Shown here: piece after piece, positions 12,046 to 20,749 of the stretch
How positions within the stretch are numbered: position 1 is the first letter of the stretch
Layout: each line of letters starts with the position of its first letter
NCBI RefSeq assembly: GCF_020509005.1
Contig: NC_063016.1
Coordinates: 3,162,001 to 3,226,000, forward strand
DNA length: 64,000 nt
DNA from: Fulvia fulva
Taxonomy: Eukaryota > Ascomycota > Dothideomycetes > Mycosphaerellales > Mycosphaerellaceae
Reading direction: 5' to 3'
Position numbers and translations under genes: made by a program
The notes under the pieces: generated by a model
Databases searched by the model: none
What the model was told of the DNA's origin: nothing
Seen by the model: the letters and a program-made list of their open reading frames with translations, nothing else

Positions 12046-13301
12046 GACTCATCCATGCTGGTCTCCTGCTGGTCTTCTCGTGCTTCCTGCTGCTGGCTGC
12101 TATTTGGGATTGTGGTAAGGTTGAGCCTGCTTTGTGACGGGTCTCTTCCTGCAACCACAATTGATTTTGGTCTACCCATAGCAGGGTGGCCTTGGGCCTG
12201 TGTGGTCTCTTCTGTTCTGCCTCTTTTCAGAGGGTTGTAGACAGTCCTTAGGGGTTCTTGGGTGATTGTCCCTGTCTGGAATCTGATAGGGGTGTTGATC
12301 CTGGCTTCTCTTGCCCTCCTCTTTGCCTCAATCCTAGCTGTGCAGTCTTGGGACCAGGAAGGGTGTTTCTTTCCACAGCATGCACATCTGGCTTCACTCT
12401 TTGGGGCTGTGCAATTCTGTACTTTGTGGCTACCAGCACAGTGGGAACAAGTGTCCTTTTGGCTTGGGCATCTAGTAGAGATATGACCATACTGTTGGCA
12501 CTTGAAGCATTGCAGTAGTCTGTGGGTGCTTCTATGGATTTCTGTGTCCATTCTTTCGCATTCCCAGAAGATGCCCTTGTCAAGCACGGTGTTTGCCTGT
12601 TCTACAGTGCCTATCCAGAGCACTAGAGAAGACTCTCTCTTTGTGTCCTTTGTCTTTCTGTTGACCCATGCTGCTTTTGTGATCTGTAGCCCTGGGCATA
12701 CAGCCTGGTTCTGGTCCTGCAGCCTCTTAAGGTCTCCTTCAATGTCAAACTTTGTGGTCATCCTATAGGCAATAACCATATTTTGTTGGTGTGAGACCTT
12801 AGCCGTCTTGCCTAGTTTGACTGTCCACTCCTTCTGTGTCTCTAGCCTCTTCCTGTCTTGCTCCTGTGCTGTGAACAGCTTAAGGACACCTCCCTTCTCT
12901 TTCCTGGCTCCAATGATGCCTTGTATCCCAATCTTCTGTATGATCTCCTTGCCTGACAGGCCCTCAATCTCTTTCTGCTCTTGCTGGTCGGAAATGTAGA
13001 CCTTGATAGCTGTTTTCTGGGGGGGAGGGTTTTGGGATGCAACTGCTGCCCAGGTTGGTTGGCTTAGTTTCTGGCCTTCCTGTGTCCTCTTCTTTGCTGC
13101 TGCTGCTACTGTCCTGTTAATGATCTGTCCTGTTTGGCTCCTTAGTGCCTTTAGCCCTCCAAGGAGCTCCAAAATCATCCCCTTAAGTGCTCTTTCTGGG
13201 TGCTCGCCATCTCCTGCCATTGCCATTGTTTCTGCCTTCCTGCAGACCTCCTTCCACTCGTTACTCTCCTGCTCCTGGTCGTTTCCTGCGATCGCTATCA
13301 T
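12042..13301 (-). CDS. LINE-1 ORF1: Gag-like zinc-knuckle RNA-binding protein
   Basis: A 419-residue protein expected to bind the element's RNA and form the ribonucleoprotein particle. Three Cys/His knuckles lie near residues 265-320: C-X2-C-X4-H-X4-C (CFKCQQYGHISTRC), then C-X2-C-X3-H-X4-C, then a variant C-X2-C-X3-H-X6-C. The N-terminal part is Lys/Glu/Gln-rich and helical in character; the C-terminus is basic. I start it at the first ATG (13301, MIAIAGND). The frame is open for 7 codons further upstream to a TTG, which is not a likely start in a eukaryote. The TGA stop overlaps the ORF2 ATG as ATGA (12042-12045), which suggests termination-reinitiation. No internal stop. The heavily damaged equivalent in LINE-2 is at 61968-63236. 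Confidence 0.9.
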   Translation of the reverse strand: MIAIAGNDQEQESNEWKEVCRKAETMAMAGDGEHPERALKGMILELLGGLKALRSQTGQIINRTVAAAAKKRTQEGQKLSQPTWAAVASQNPPPQKTAIKVYISDQQEQKEIEGLSGKEIIQKIGIQGIIGARKEKGGVLKLFTAQEQDRKRLETQKEWTVKLGKTAKVSHQQNMVIAYRMTTKFDIEGDLKRLQDQNQAVCPGLQITKAAWVNRKTKDTKRESSLVLWIGTVEQANTVLDKGIFWECERMDTEIHRSTHRLLQCFKCQQYGHISTRCPSQKDTCSHCAGSHKVQNCTAPKSEARCACCGKKHPSWSQDCTARIEAKRRAREARINTPIRFQTGTITQEPLRTVYNPLKRGRTEETTQAQGHPAMGRPKSIVVAGRDPSQSRLNLTTIPNSSQQQEAREDQQETSMDES

Positions 13302-13325
13302 CGTGTCACGCCGTTTTTCCAATTG

Positions 13326-13673
13326 GAATATATATAGACCTAATAGGTATTATATATAGTCTACTCTAAAGGATACGGGTACTAAGGAAAAGAGGACGAA
13401 GGATTATAATAGCTATACTTAAGGAAAAGTATATGTTTTAGGTAATAGGGACTTATATAAGTAGATAATTACTAAAAGCGAGAGTATTTTAGGTAAAGCC
13501 GCCTTATATATAGCGGAACCCGTACCCCTAGCGGAGAAGAGAGAGAGAGTAAGATAAAGGGCGAGCCCTTAGGTCTTAGTACGGGCTAGGCCCGTACTTC
13601 CGACTATAGACTTTATCGCGGCGCCCGATAGTTCTTATACTCTCTCCGTATCGAACTTACTGTATACTATAAC
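13326..13673. other. RIPped sequence without recognisable content
   Basis: TpA-rich, no open frame. I tested it as the continuation of LINE-A after the LINE-1 insertion and it does not match the expected sequence (compare 14790-14845). Confidence 0.4.
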
Positions 13674-15446
13674 TATAGATATATAGATAGATATTTCATT
13701 AAGCTATTATAGTACCCTTTGGCCTATATAGCTATACTATCTTATTTTCGTATATATAGAGGAGAAACTATATTAGTAAAAACCCCTCCTCGTTCTTACC
13801 TATCTTTTCCCCCTCGTTATTGTCTTAGATTTCCCTTATTAAGGGTACGCTAGTATTATAGGCCTGCCCTAATAACTACCCTATCTATAACCCCCCTAGC
13901 TTCCGCCTCTTATCTATCTACTCCTCCGTCTCGCTAGCGAGGCTAAACTACTAGAGGTATCTCTACTATAGTATCTACCGAGCTATTCGGCAAATGTTAC
14001 CTTTGTCCCTAATAATTGACTTATAGTCTCTCCTTCCCGCTTAGTGCCTCTAATTTCCCCTACTACTCGCCTACTACGGGCATCGTAGTAGTATATATTC
14101 TAGGGTTTGTAATAGGTAGCTATACTAGTAGGCTAGGCTTTAGATATCTAGTACGCGTCTCCTAAATAGGTAGGCCCTTAATCTAATATATTCGGACCTA
14201 ATTCGGATCGCTATGCTTACTTCAGCCCTTATTAGGTCCCTATATAGCTAGTAATTATGTCTCTAGAAGGCTCGGAGCGCTATCGGGCCTATTGTCTTAG
14301 GGGGCTTCCTTTTCTAGTCCTACTCCTAAAGGTAGCTTGCTATCTATTCCGCTAGGCTTTAGGTCTTAGCCTTACTCCCGCCGGCCTAGCGAGCCCTACG
14401 CTCCTCCTCTTTTCGTACTAGCTGTTCGGTGCTTATCTATACGGCCGTAAAGGTAGTAAGGTCATCCTCTTTTTAACTTGTCCTATGTCTAGCCCCTCTC
14501 CGGTAGCGGCTTTCTATCTTATTCTTTACCTCCTAGATCGTGGTTCGTACTAGGTAATCTATCGTCTTTGCCGCGTATTAAATTCTTATTCCCCGGATAT
14601 ATTGGCCGATTAGTAGTGTTCCTATCTCTATTTCTACCGTACTTATTAACGTTGTCTTATATACGCCTAGTATCCTACGTAGGTTACCTACCTATATCCT
14701 ATTTAGGGGTTGCTCTATCCGTTTCGGAATCGGCTTACCTACGCCTCCTGTTCCCTAAATCTATACCCCGTATAACATAGCTAGTCTAACGATCGCCTTA
14801 TACATTACTCTTACCTTATCAAATGTTACTCTCTATATAGACGCCGTAAGCCTCTTTATCGAGGCTTCGTTAACTTGCGCTCGACTCTAGGCTTTCTTAA
14901 TCTATACGTTCTAGCTTAGCTTCGGGTCGAGCTAGATCCCTAGTACTCGTAGCTCCGCTAATAGCTTGGTCTCGTAGCCTTAGATTCTTACCGCCGCCTT
15001 TATATTATAGTATATTCTCGCTTTACTAAAGTATATAAGCTAGTACTTTTTAGGGGCGAACCGGGCAATATACTTCTTTACCTACTCCTCGTATTTCTTA
15101 TGCCTATCTTTAAGGAGGCGACAGTTCTCCTCTATCGAGTCTACCTAGGCTCGAATGTTTATGTCGTCTACGAACCCTAATACTAAGGTTTGCGGAGAGG
15201 TAAGTAGGGGGATTAGATTAGACATAAATATTAGAAATAGGATAGGGGAGAGAGTAGATCCCTAAGGTATTCTAGCCTCTACCTTTACCGGGTCGGACGT
15301 ATACCTTCCTAGGACTAGGTATATCGTCCGTTCCTAGAGAAAGGAGTAGATGAACTTCGTTACCTACTAGAGGATACCTTTCTACTATAGTATATATATT
15401 AGCCTTTAGTATAAGACGTTATCGAAGGCTCCTACGATATCGAGAG
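13674..15446 (-). mobile_element. RIP-degraded LINE (LINE-A type), 3' part
   Basis: The 3' end has the tail 'atagatatatagatagat' at 13675 and the usual 3' UTR block ('aaaaacccctcctc' near 13780). Further up are degraded C-terminal ORF2 and reverse transcriptase: GFVDDINI near 15160, and LDIVGAFDNV at 15410-15440. No open frame. It is the inverted counterpart of LINE-A (compare 14840-15010 with 8290-8460). Homology to the LINE RT stops near 15446, where repeat R6 begins. Confidence 0.8.
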
Positions 15447-15660
15447 TAAGGAAGGAATCGTATTTAGTAAGCTAGCTACGAGATAAGGTAATAAGTCTTA
15501 ACCGCGCTTTCCTACTTATCTAGTACTACCGTATAGCCTCGTTTCGAGAGGTTAGCCCGGAGCAAAAGCTTCCCTCTACGCCCTCCCTCCCTATTTACTC
15601 CTTAAGCTAATATCTACCTCTATAGGCCTAAGCCCTTTAGTGCTCTCTCTTAACCGATAT
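15447..15660 (-). repeat. Dispersed repeat R6, copy 1
   Basis: Reverse complement of 56358-56570 with few differences ('aaagcttccctctacgccct' and neighbours). It joins a LINE at one edge in each place but does not itself match the LINE RT convincingly. Function unknown. The stretch 15661-15839 is RIPped and shows nothing recognisable. Confidence 0.55.
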
Positions 15661-15844
15661 ACGTATCCGTCCTCTCGGGCTATATAGACAGTATTAGCCG
15701 TCGCTACTAGTATATACTACGCCCTAGGTTTTGACGCCCTTCGCGTTACCGTAGCCTATCTCTAGAAAGCGGCCGTCTATACCTCGTAGGTTTGCTCGGG
15801 GCATACACTACGCCGGGTAGCGTACTCCTTACGTTTCTACCTAC

Positions 15845-16028
15845 TGTAAGGGCGCGCGTACCATAGGGTCCGAATGAGATAGTTGTTGTTCTACGAAGCT
15901 ACGAAAGAGGAGCGCGAGGCGCGGCGAAGTTATAAAGTAAAGCCAAGCCGCGCTAACCCGATGCAGAAGGTCCGCGGTTCAGCCGGGCCGACGCAGCTAT
16001 AGTGAGGGGTCGCGGGCTGCCCGTGACA
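15845..16028 (-). repeat. 3' LTR of Gypsy-2
   Basis: 184 bp, plus-strand ends TG (tgtaaggg) and CA (cccgtgaca). No difference from the other LTR seen by eye. Includes the last 25 codons of pol, counting the stop. Confidence 0.97.
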
Positions 16029-19000
16029 GTACCCCCCCTCCCAAAACACGCCTCAGTCCTCTGAGCGTTATTCACCTTGTGAGGCCACTTGCCTGTCGAG
16101 CTCCATAATCGCGCGAACGCCGAATCATCCTCTAGTGCCCTGTCGTCATCCGATAACATCGCATTCGCTCTATTAAGACCATCCTCGACCGGCTTCCTTC
16201 GAGAAACATGTTGCCTAGTTAGCTGGCTTGCCCCAGATCTAAGTCTGTCTTCGGCTCGCACTCGCGTATGATCCTTATGACCAAAGTTGGGTATCATTGC
16301 AGGCTCTGTAGGCTCCACTCGAGTATCGAATATGTGCGGAGCAGATTCTATTAGAGGCAAGGCTCGAGGCGACTCATTCGTGACGGTGTCTTTCGGAATG
16401 ACCCTGATCGAGTTGAGCCCGAGTATCTCAGTGGCTGGTAGGGACCAGTCAGATGGAGCTACGAAGCCTACAGGCGTAGACAACTCCGGCCGGTTATGGT
16501 GAAAGTCTGCAACAGCGGCGGCTGCGTGTTCAAGCATGTCCTCTGCAGGTTGCCAGGTCTCACCATCCTCTTCGTTCTGATATCCAGCCCATTTCACCTT
16601 GTACCATGTATCTACTTTGCGCTTGTGCCCCTTCTTCACCTTGCCTGCCCGCTTACGGGTGTACATGTCAAGGATCTTTTCCACCTCGTACATGTGCGTA
16701 GGTGCTGCCACTACATCGGCTGCTGCATCAGCCTCGGTGGTGTCAGGTTCGATAGTTATCGGTGGTGGCGGCGCCAGATGCTGCCCTTCAAGTGGTGGGA
16801 AATCGGGGTGGTCGGCTCGTTGTAGTAGTGAGGTGTGGAAGCAGTTATCAAGTCCTACTAGAGCGTCTGATAGTTTCAGTCGATAAGAGAGTCTGGCCGG
16901 CATAACTTCCGTGATCTGGTAAGGGCCGGCATATCTCCTGTCCAGCTTCTTAGATGGTCGAGTCGTGCGGATGTTCTTGGTGCTAAGATACACCCAATCA
17001 CCCACCTTGTAGTCTGGAGGAATGCTTCGGTGGCGGTTTGCTGCCTCTGCTTGGAGAGCTTGTGACATTCGCATATTCTCTTGAAGGTGTTTGTGAAGCT
17101 CGCAAATTCGACGCACAAAGGTTTCTGCTGATCGCGCGTCCAGTCGCTGGAGAGTGGTCAGTCCTCCCTCCTTTCCAGCGTTCAGGTCAACTCGCTCTAT
17201 GAACTCAGGGTTGTATCCTAAGGTGGCGTAGAACGGCGACACACCAGTAGTCTCAGACAGGTGATTGTTGATCGCGAACTGAGCAAGGCACAGCCATTCT
17301 GCCCAGTCATCCTGTGCCTCGTTGGTGAACATGCGGAGATACTGTTCCATCGCCTGGTTAGTGCGTTCTGACTGTCCATCAGTTTCTGGGTGATACGAAG
17401 AACTCAGCTTGCGATTTGTGCGGAGCATCTTGCAGAGTTTCTTCCAGAAGGTAGCAACCCACTGCTTGCCACGGTCTGATGTAATGGTGTCAGGAAACCC
17501 GCGCCGACAGAACACATGTTTGAGGAAAAGCCTTGCCGTATTCTGTGCTGTCATTGCGCCAATAGGGATCAGCTCGACTTCCTTAGTGAGCCTGTCAGTG
17601 ACGGTCATAATGTTGTTGTAGACCATGCCGTCAAGAGTGCTGTCTGGGAGTCCGACAACGAAGTCGACTGCAATGTGTTTCCAAGGCCGATCTGGAACAG
17701 GAAGTGGCTGTAGTAATCCTAGTGGCTGGGAGTGCAGAGATTTTGTTGTACGGCAGGTGCGGCAATTCGCGGTGTATCTGCGCACGGATCTCGCTAATCC
17801 AGGCCAGTAGAATTCACGTGCTACGAGTTCATAAGTGCGAGCTCGTCCTGGATGGCCTGCTGCTGGAGCGTCATGGTTTATCTTGATTATCCTGGTCTGT
17901 AAAGCTTGGTCATTTGGTACCCATAAGCTCCAGCCGTCGTATTGGTTTCGAACATATAGCAGGTCGCCATCCACTTTGCAGTGTGCTGGGTGAATCTTCG
18001 CTCTCTGTAGCAGTGTAGGAGTGCGGTCTTTCTGCAGGTCCTTAATCGCGGTCTTGAGCTCGTTATCGGTTACGTACGCCGTCGACATTCGATACTCGAG
18101 TTCGGCTTCCCGCTGACTTTCACGCGTCGCCGGTTGTTCAGTAGGCGCATCTCGTTCTGTAGGCATAAACTCTTCAGCTTCAGGGTTTAGCGGTACTGGT
18201 TCCTCTTCTTCCGGCGCATCTTCTACTGTTGCCTGTAGTGAGGCGATCTTAAGGAATCGCTTAGGAGGCAGCAATGTCTGATGCTGATGCTGGTTCCGAG
18301 GGTCGTCCACCCCCTGCGGAAGGTCCTGGCTGCGTCTCGTCAGGCTGTCTGGCTTTGTACCTTGAAGTCCTGGACGGTATATTATCTTGAAGTTGAACTG
18401 TGACAAGAACTCAGCCCAACGCGCTTGTCGCCGATTTAGCTGCTTTGTCGTCATGAAGTATTCCAGGTTCTTGTGGTCGGTGTAAATCTTGACTGGCTGT
18501 GAGTCCTCGTCATCTGCCTCGCAGGCGAGCTCGGGTCTCCATTCCTCAAAAGCCTTGATGATGGCTAACAGTTCCTTATCATAGATTTCATAATTGCACT
18601 CCTGTGGACTCAACTTCTTCGAGTAGAAGGCCACAGGATGTAGCACACCATTCTCGTCATACTGCGAAAGCACGCCGGCGTTCACAAAATCTGAAGAATC
18701 TGTCTCTATTACTGTTTCCCTGCCTGGCACGTAATGTGCGAGCATGCCGGCTTTGCTGAACGCAGCTTTCAAATTGTCAAAGGCTCGTTGGCAATCTAGT
18801 GACCATTGAATCCTTCTGTTCTTGTGATTGCTTGGTCCGTCCGACTTGGTCAGGTTTGTGAGAGGAGCAGCTATGCGCGAAAATGCTTCGATGAATCGCC
18901 TGTAGAAGTTGGCAAATCCAAGGAAGGCCTGGACATCCTTCAGGTTCTCAGGAGCTTCCCATGTCTGAATACATTCGAGTTTCTCGGGGTCCATCTCGAT

Positions 19001-20749
19001 GCCGTCAGGGGTTATGATTAGCCCAAGATACTTCACCTTCTGTTGGTGGAATTCGCTTTTGTCGATGTCCACTGTAAGTCCTGCATCGCGTAGCTTGGTG
19101 AGAACCTTCCGCACGTGTTCAATGTGCTCCTCCAAGGTGTCACTGAAGATAAGTACGTCATCCAGGTAGGCCGACACAAAGTCGTCTAGGTGTTCTTGCA
19201 AGACCTTGTTGATGTATGATTGGAACGATGCTGGTCCGTTGCACAAGCCGAATGGCAACACTAGACACTCGTAGATGCCGTATCGTGTCGCAAACGCTGT
19301 CAACCACTCGTGCCCTTCAGCTATCCGTAACTTGTTGAAGGCTGCTACAATGTCCAGCTTTGTGAAGTACTTCTTGCCGTGCATGCGGTTGAGCGTCTCT
19401 TGTATCAAGGGAATCGGATACCGGTTCTTGATAGTGATCGCATTCAATCCTCTGTAGTCGATACAAACACGCAGCCCACCTCCAGGCTTACGTACCACTA
19501 GCACTGGTGCAGGAGACTGGTTCGTCTTTTGCCCTGCTTTCCGCACCTTCCCTTCAGATGTTTGCTCGTCTAGCCATTTTTTAACTGCCTCGTTCTCCTT
19601 CTCAGCTAGGCCGTAGGGCTTGCGGTATGGTGGCTCTTGTGGACCATCAGGCTTAATGTGAATCTCATGATCTACGCCTAGTCGGTGAGGTGGGAGTCCT
19701 TCATGATCCTTAGCTGAGAAAGCGTCCGCAATATCGTGGTACATTGGCGGCAACTTCTCCTTCGGGTTGTGATTGAACTGCTTGTTCAAGAATTGGTCCA
19801 GATCATCAGCAGCCATTGCACTCAGCTTAAGCTCTCCGCCGTCGCTCTCACGCCTAGTGGGCATGATGTAGAAGCACTCAGCCCCAGGCCGGTGCGCGTA
19901 CATCCCCCACGCGCGTTGAGAAACGCCCTGGCAGTCCACTTCTTCATCGTCTATGTCTTCCAGGTCATATGATGAGACATTCAGCTCTGCTCCTCCTGCT
20001 GTGAAGCTCGCTACATCTCCAGTGAAGGGCTCTGGTCCGTACCGTACTGGTGCCTGCTTCTTCTTCTCGCGGTGGTTCAGGGATTGCACTGTTGTCGGTG
20101 TCTTATTCTGTAGACAGTGACCAAAGCAGTAATCCGACCTGAATGCCACCTCGCCTGTCTCCCAGAAGATGTTTGGGTTGTGCGCTGTAAGCCACGGCAG
20201 GCCAAAGACGATGTCGTATTCGAGGTCGGTGACATAGCATAACATTTGCTCGTGATGATCGCCTATGACTACGTCTACAGGGGCCGCGTGTGTAATCTGC
20301 CGCGCAGTGGCCGTTCCATCTCCCAGTGTTAGTCGTCGGCTTTGCGTCAAAGGGATTAGGGGTATTGTGTATTTGCGTGTGAATTTCCAGTCAAGAAAGA
20401 GAGAGGTGGAAGCAGAATCTACAAGGCCTCGAGCCTTTCTCTGTTGTATCATTACGGGTAACACTATGTGAGGGTACACAGCTGGCTGTTGCTTATCCAG
20501 TGCGCATGCCGATATCTTAAGCTCCTCACTATAGTCTGTTACCGTCTCTTGCGTTCCGTGTCTCTCAATCTCATGCTCTTTCTGTCCTAGGAAGTTCGGG
20601 TGACCGCTGTCTACCACGCTTAGGCAGCGGTCGTGCCATTTCCCTGCCGCGGATCGGCGGCTAGGGAACTGAGGTTCGCGTTCGGATTCGGCGTGGTATT
20701 GCGTGGACGCGGTGGGCGATAGTCGCCATCGTACCCATACATTGGGCAT
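15953..20749 (-). CDS. pol: Gypsy-2 Pol: protease, RT, RNase H, integrase, chromodomain
   Basis: An open frame of 1598 codons, in the -1 frame to gag and overlapping it by 130 bp; translation probably enters by frameshifting near codon 37. Residues are counted from the ATG at 20749. Protease: D111 in LVDSASTS, where the usual D-S/T-G reads D-S-A. RT: D466 in FTKLDI and YLDD at 528-531. RNase H: D684, E726, D758. Integrase: zinc site H959, H966, C996, C999; catalytic D1029, D1092 and E1128, the last two 35 residues apart; GPY motif near 1275. Chromodomain at about 1353-1412 (YEVEKIL and YKVKWAGY), which in this group steers integration toward heterochromatin. A tail of about 170 residues follows. 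The frame reads through the polypurine tract and ends at a TAG inside the 3' LTR, so the last 24 residues are LTR-encoded. Confidence 0.95.
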   Translation of the reverse strand: MPNVWVRWRLSPTASTQYHAESEREPQFPSRRSAAGKWHDRCLSVVDSGHPNFLGQKEHEIERHGTQETVTDYSEELKISACALDKQQPAVYPHIVLPVMIQQRKARGLVDSASTSLFLDWKFTRKYTIPLIPLTQSRRLTLGDGTATARQITHAAPVDVVIGDHHEQMLCYVTDLEYDIVFGLPWLTAHNPNIFWETGEVAFRSDYCFGHCLQNKTPTTVQSLNHREKKKQAPVRYGPEPFTGDVASFTAGGAELNVSSYDLEDIDDEEVDCQGVSQRAWGMYAHRPGAECFYIMPTRRESDGGELKLSAMAADDLDQFLNKQFNHNPKEKLPPMYHDIADAFSAKDHEGLPPHRLGVDHEIHIKPDGPQEPPYRKPYGLAEKENEAVKKWLDEQTSEGKVRKAGQKTNQSPAPVLVVRKPGGGLRVCIDYRGLNAITIKNRYPIPLIQETLNRMHGKKYFTKLDIVAAFNKLRIAEGHEWLTAFATRYGIYECLVLPFGLCNGPASFQSYINKVLQEHLDDFVSAYLDDVLIFSDTLEEHIEHVRKVLTKLRDAGLTVDIDKSEFHQQKVKYLGLIITPDGIEMDPEKLECIQTWEAPENLKDVQAFLGFANFYRRFIEAFSRIAAPLTNLTKSDGPSNHKNRRIQWSLDCQRAFDNLKAAFSKAGMLAHYVPGRETVIETDSSDFVNAGVLSQYDENGVLHPVAFYSKKLSPQECNYEIYDKELLAIIKAFEEWRPELACEADDEDSQPVKIYTDHKNLEYFMTTKQLNRRQARWAEFLSQFNFKIIYRPGLQGTKPDSLTRRSQDLPQGVDDPRNQHQHQTLLPPKRFLKIASLQATVEDAPEEEEPVPLNPEAEEFMPTERDAPTEQPATRESQREAELEYRMSTAYVTDNELKTAIKDLQKDRTPTLLQRAKIHPAHCKVDGDLLYVRNQYDGWSLWVPNDQALQTRIIKINHDAPAAGHPGRARTYELVAREFYWPGLARSVRRYTANCRTCRTTKSLHSQPLGLLQPLPVPDRPWKHIAVDFVVGLPDSTLDGMVYNNIMTVTDRLTKEVELIPIGAMTAQNTARLFLKHVFCRRGFPDTITSDRGKQWVATFWKKLCKMLRTNRKLSSSYHPETDGQSERTNQAMEQYLRMFTNEAQDDWAEWLCLAQFAINNHLSETTGVSPFYATLGYNPEFIERVDLNAGKEGGLTTLQRLDARSAETFVRRICELHKHLQENMRMSQALQAEAANRHRSIPPDYKVGDWVYLSTKNIRTTRPSKKLDRRYAGPYQITEVMPARLSYRLKLSDALVGLDNCFHTSLLQRADHPDFPPLEGQHLAPPPPITIEPDTTEADAAADVVAAPTHMYEVEKILDMYTRKRAGKVKKGHKRKVDTWYKVKWAGYQNEEDGETWQPAEDMLEHAAAAVADFHHNRPELSTPVGFVAPSDWSLPATEILGLNSIRVIPKDTVTNESPRALPLIESAPHIFDTRVEPTEPAMIPNFGHKDHTRVRAEDRLRSGASQLTRQHVSRRKPVEDGLNRANAMLSDDDRALEDDSAFARLWSSTGKWPHKVNNAQRTEACFGRGGTVTGSPRPLTIAASARLNRGPSASG
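16029..16041 (-). other. Polypurine tract of Gypsy-2
   Basis: On the sense strand 'gggagggggggtac' directly precedes the 3' LTR. Such a tract resists RNase H and primes plus-strand DNA. It lies inside the open pol frame. Gypsy-3 (31454-31464) and Gypsy-4 (50013-50025) have equivalent tracts. Confidence 0.9.
20602..20644 (-). promoter_or_regulatory. Predicted -1 frameshift signal between gag and pol
   Basis: The sense-strand heptamer GGGAAAT (plus 20638-20644) sits in the gag frame as G GGA AAT, the form X XXY YYZ. A 5-nt spacer follows, then a perfect 8-bp stem: gaccgctg (plus 20625-20632) pairs with cagcggtc (plus 20602-20609) across a 15-nt loop. The gag TAA is in that loop. Slipping one base back continues as KWHDRC in pol. 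The predicted fusion is about 2260 residues. I did not find a convincing pseudoknot partner for the loop. Confidence 0.8.

Larger units (their letters stand above)
8461..13325 (-). mobile_element. LINE-1: near-intact Tad-like LINE
   Basis: A two-ORF non-LTR retrotransposon on the minus strand with normal CA/TG content, in sharp contrast to the RIPped sequence on both sides. Order 5' to 3': ORF1 (zinc-knuckle protein), then ORF2 (AP-type endonuclease, reverse transcriptase, C-terminal CCHC), then a short 3' UTR ending in a tandem 'atct' tail (8461-8475). The 5' UTR is only about 20-25 nt. ORF2 with a C-X1-C-X8-H-X4-C end and no recognisable RNase H fits the Tad1 clade. I could not define a convincing target duplication; 'tatatag' on both sides is too short and too common here. 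The low mutation load implies insertion after the surrounding copies had been RIPped. Confidence 0.9.

Noticed and set aside
13302..13322. LINE-1 ORF1 starting seven codons earlier at 13322
   Set aside because: That codon is TTG. The first ATG is at 13301.
8440..13345. 'tatatag' as the target duplication of LINE-1
   Set aside because: Seven bases made of TA repeats occur constantly in RIPped DNA; no longer direct repeat is visible.
8636..13369. Many plus-strand open frames across LINE-1 (for example 9434-9802, 9917-10498, 10541-11059)
   Set aside because: They are antisense shadows of the minus-strand LINE ORFs, which carry all the recognisable motifs.
20560..20644. A pseudoknot after the frameshift heptamer
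   Set aside because: The best loop pairing I found is 4 bp (ccta with tagg), too weak to claim. Only the 8-bp stem is reported.
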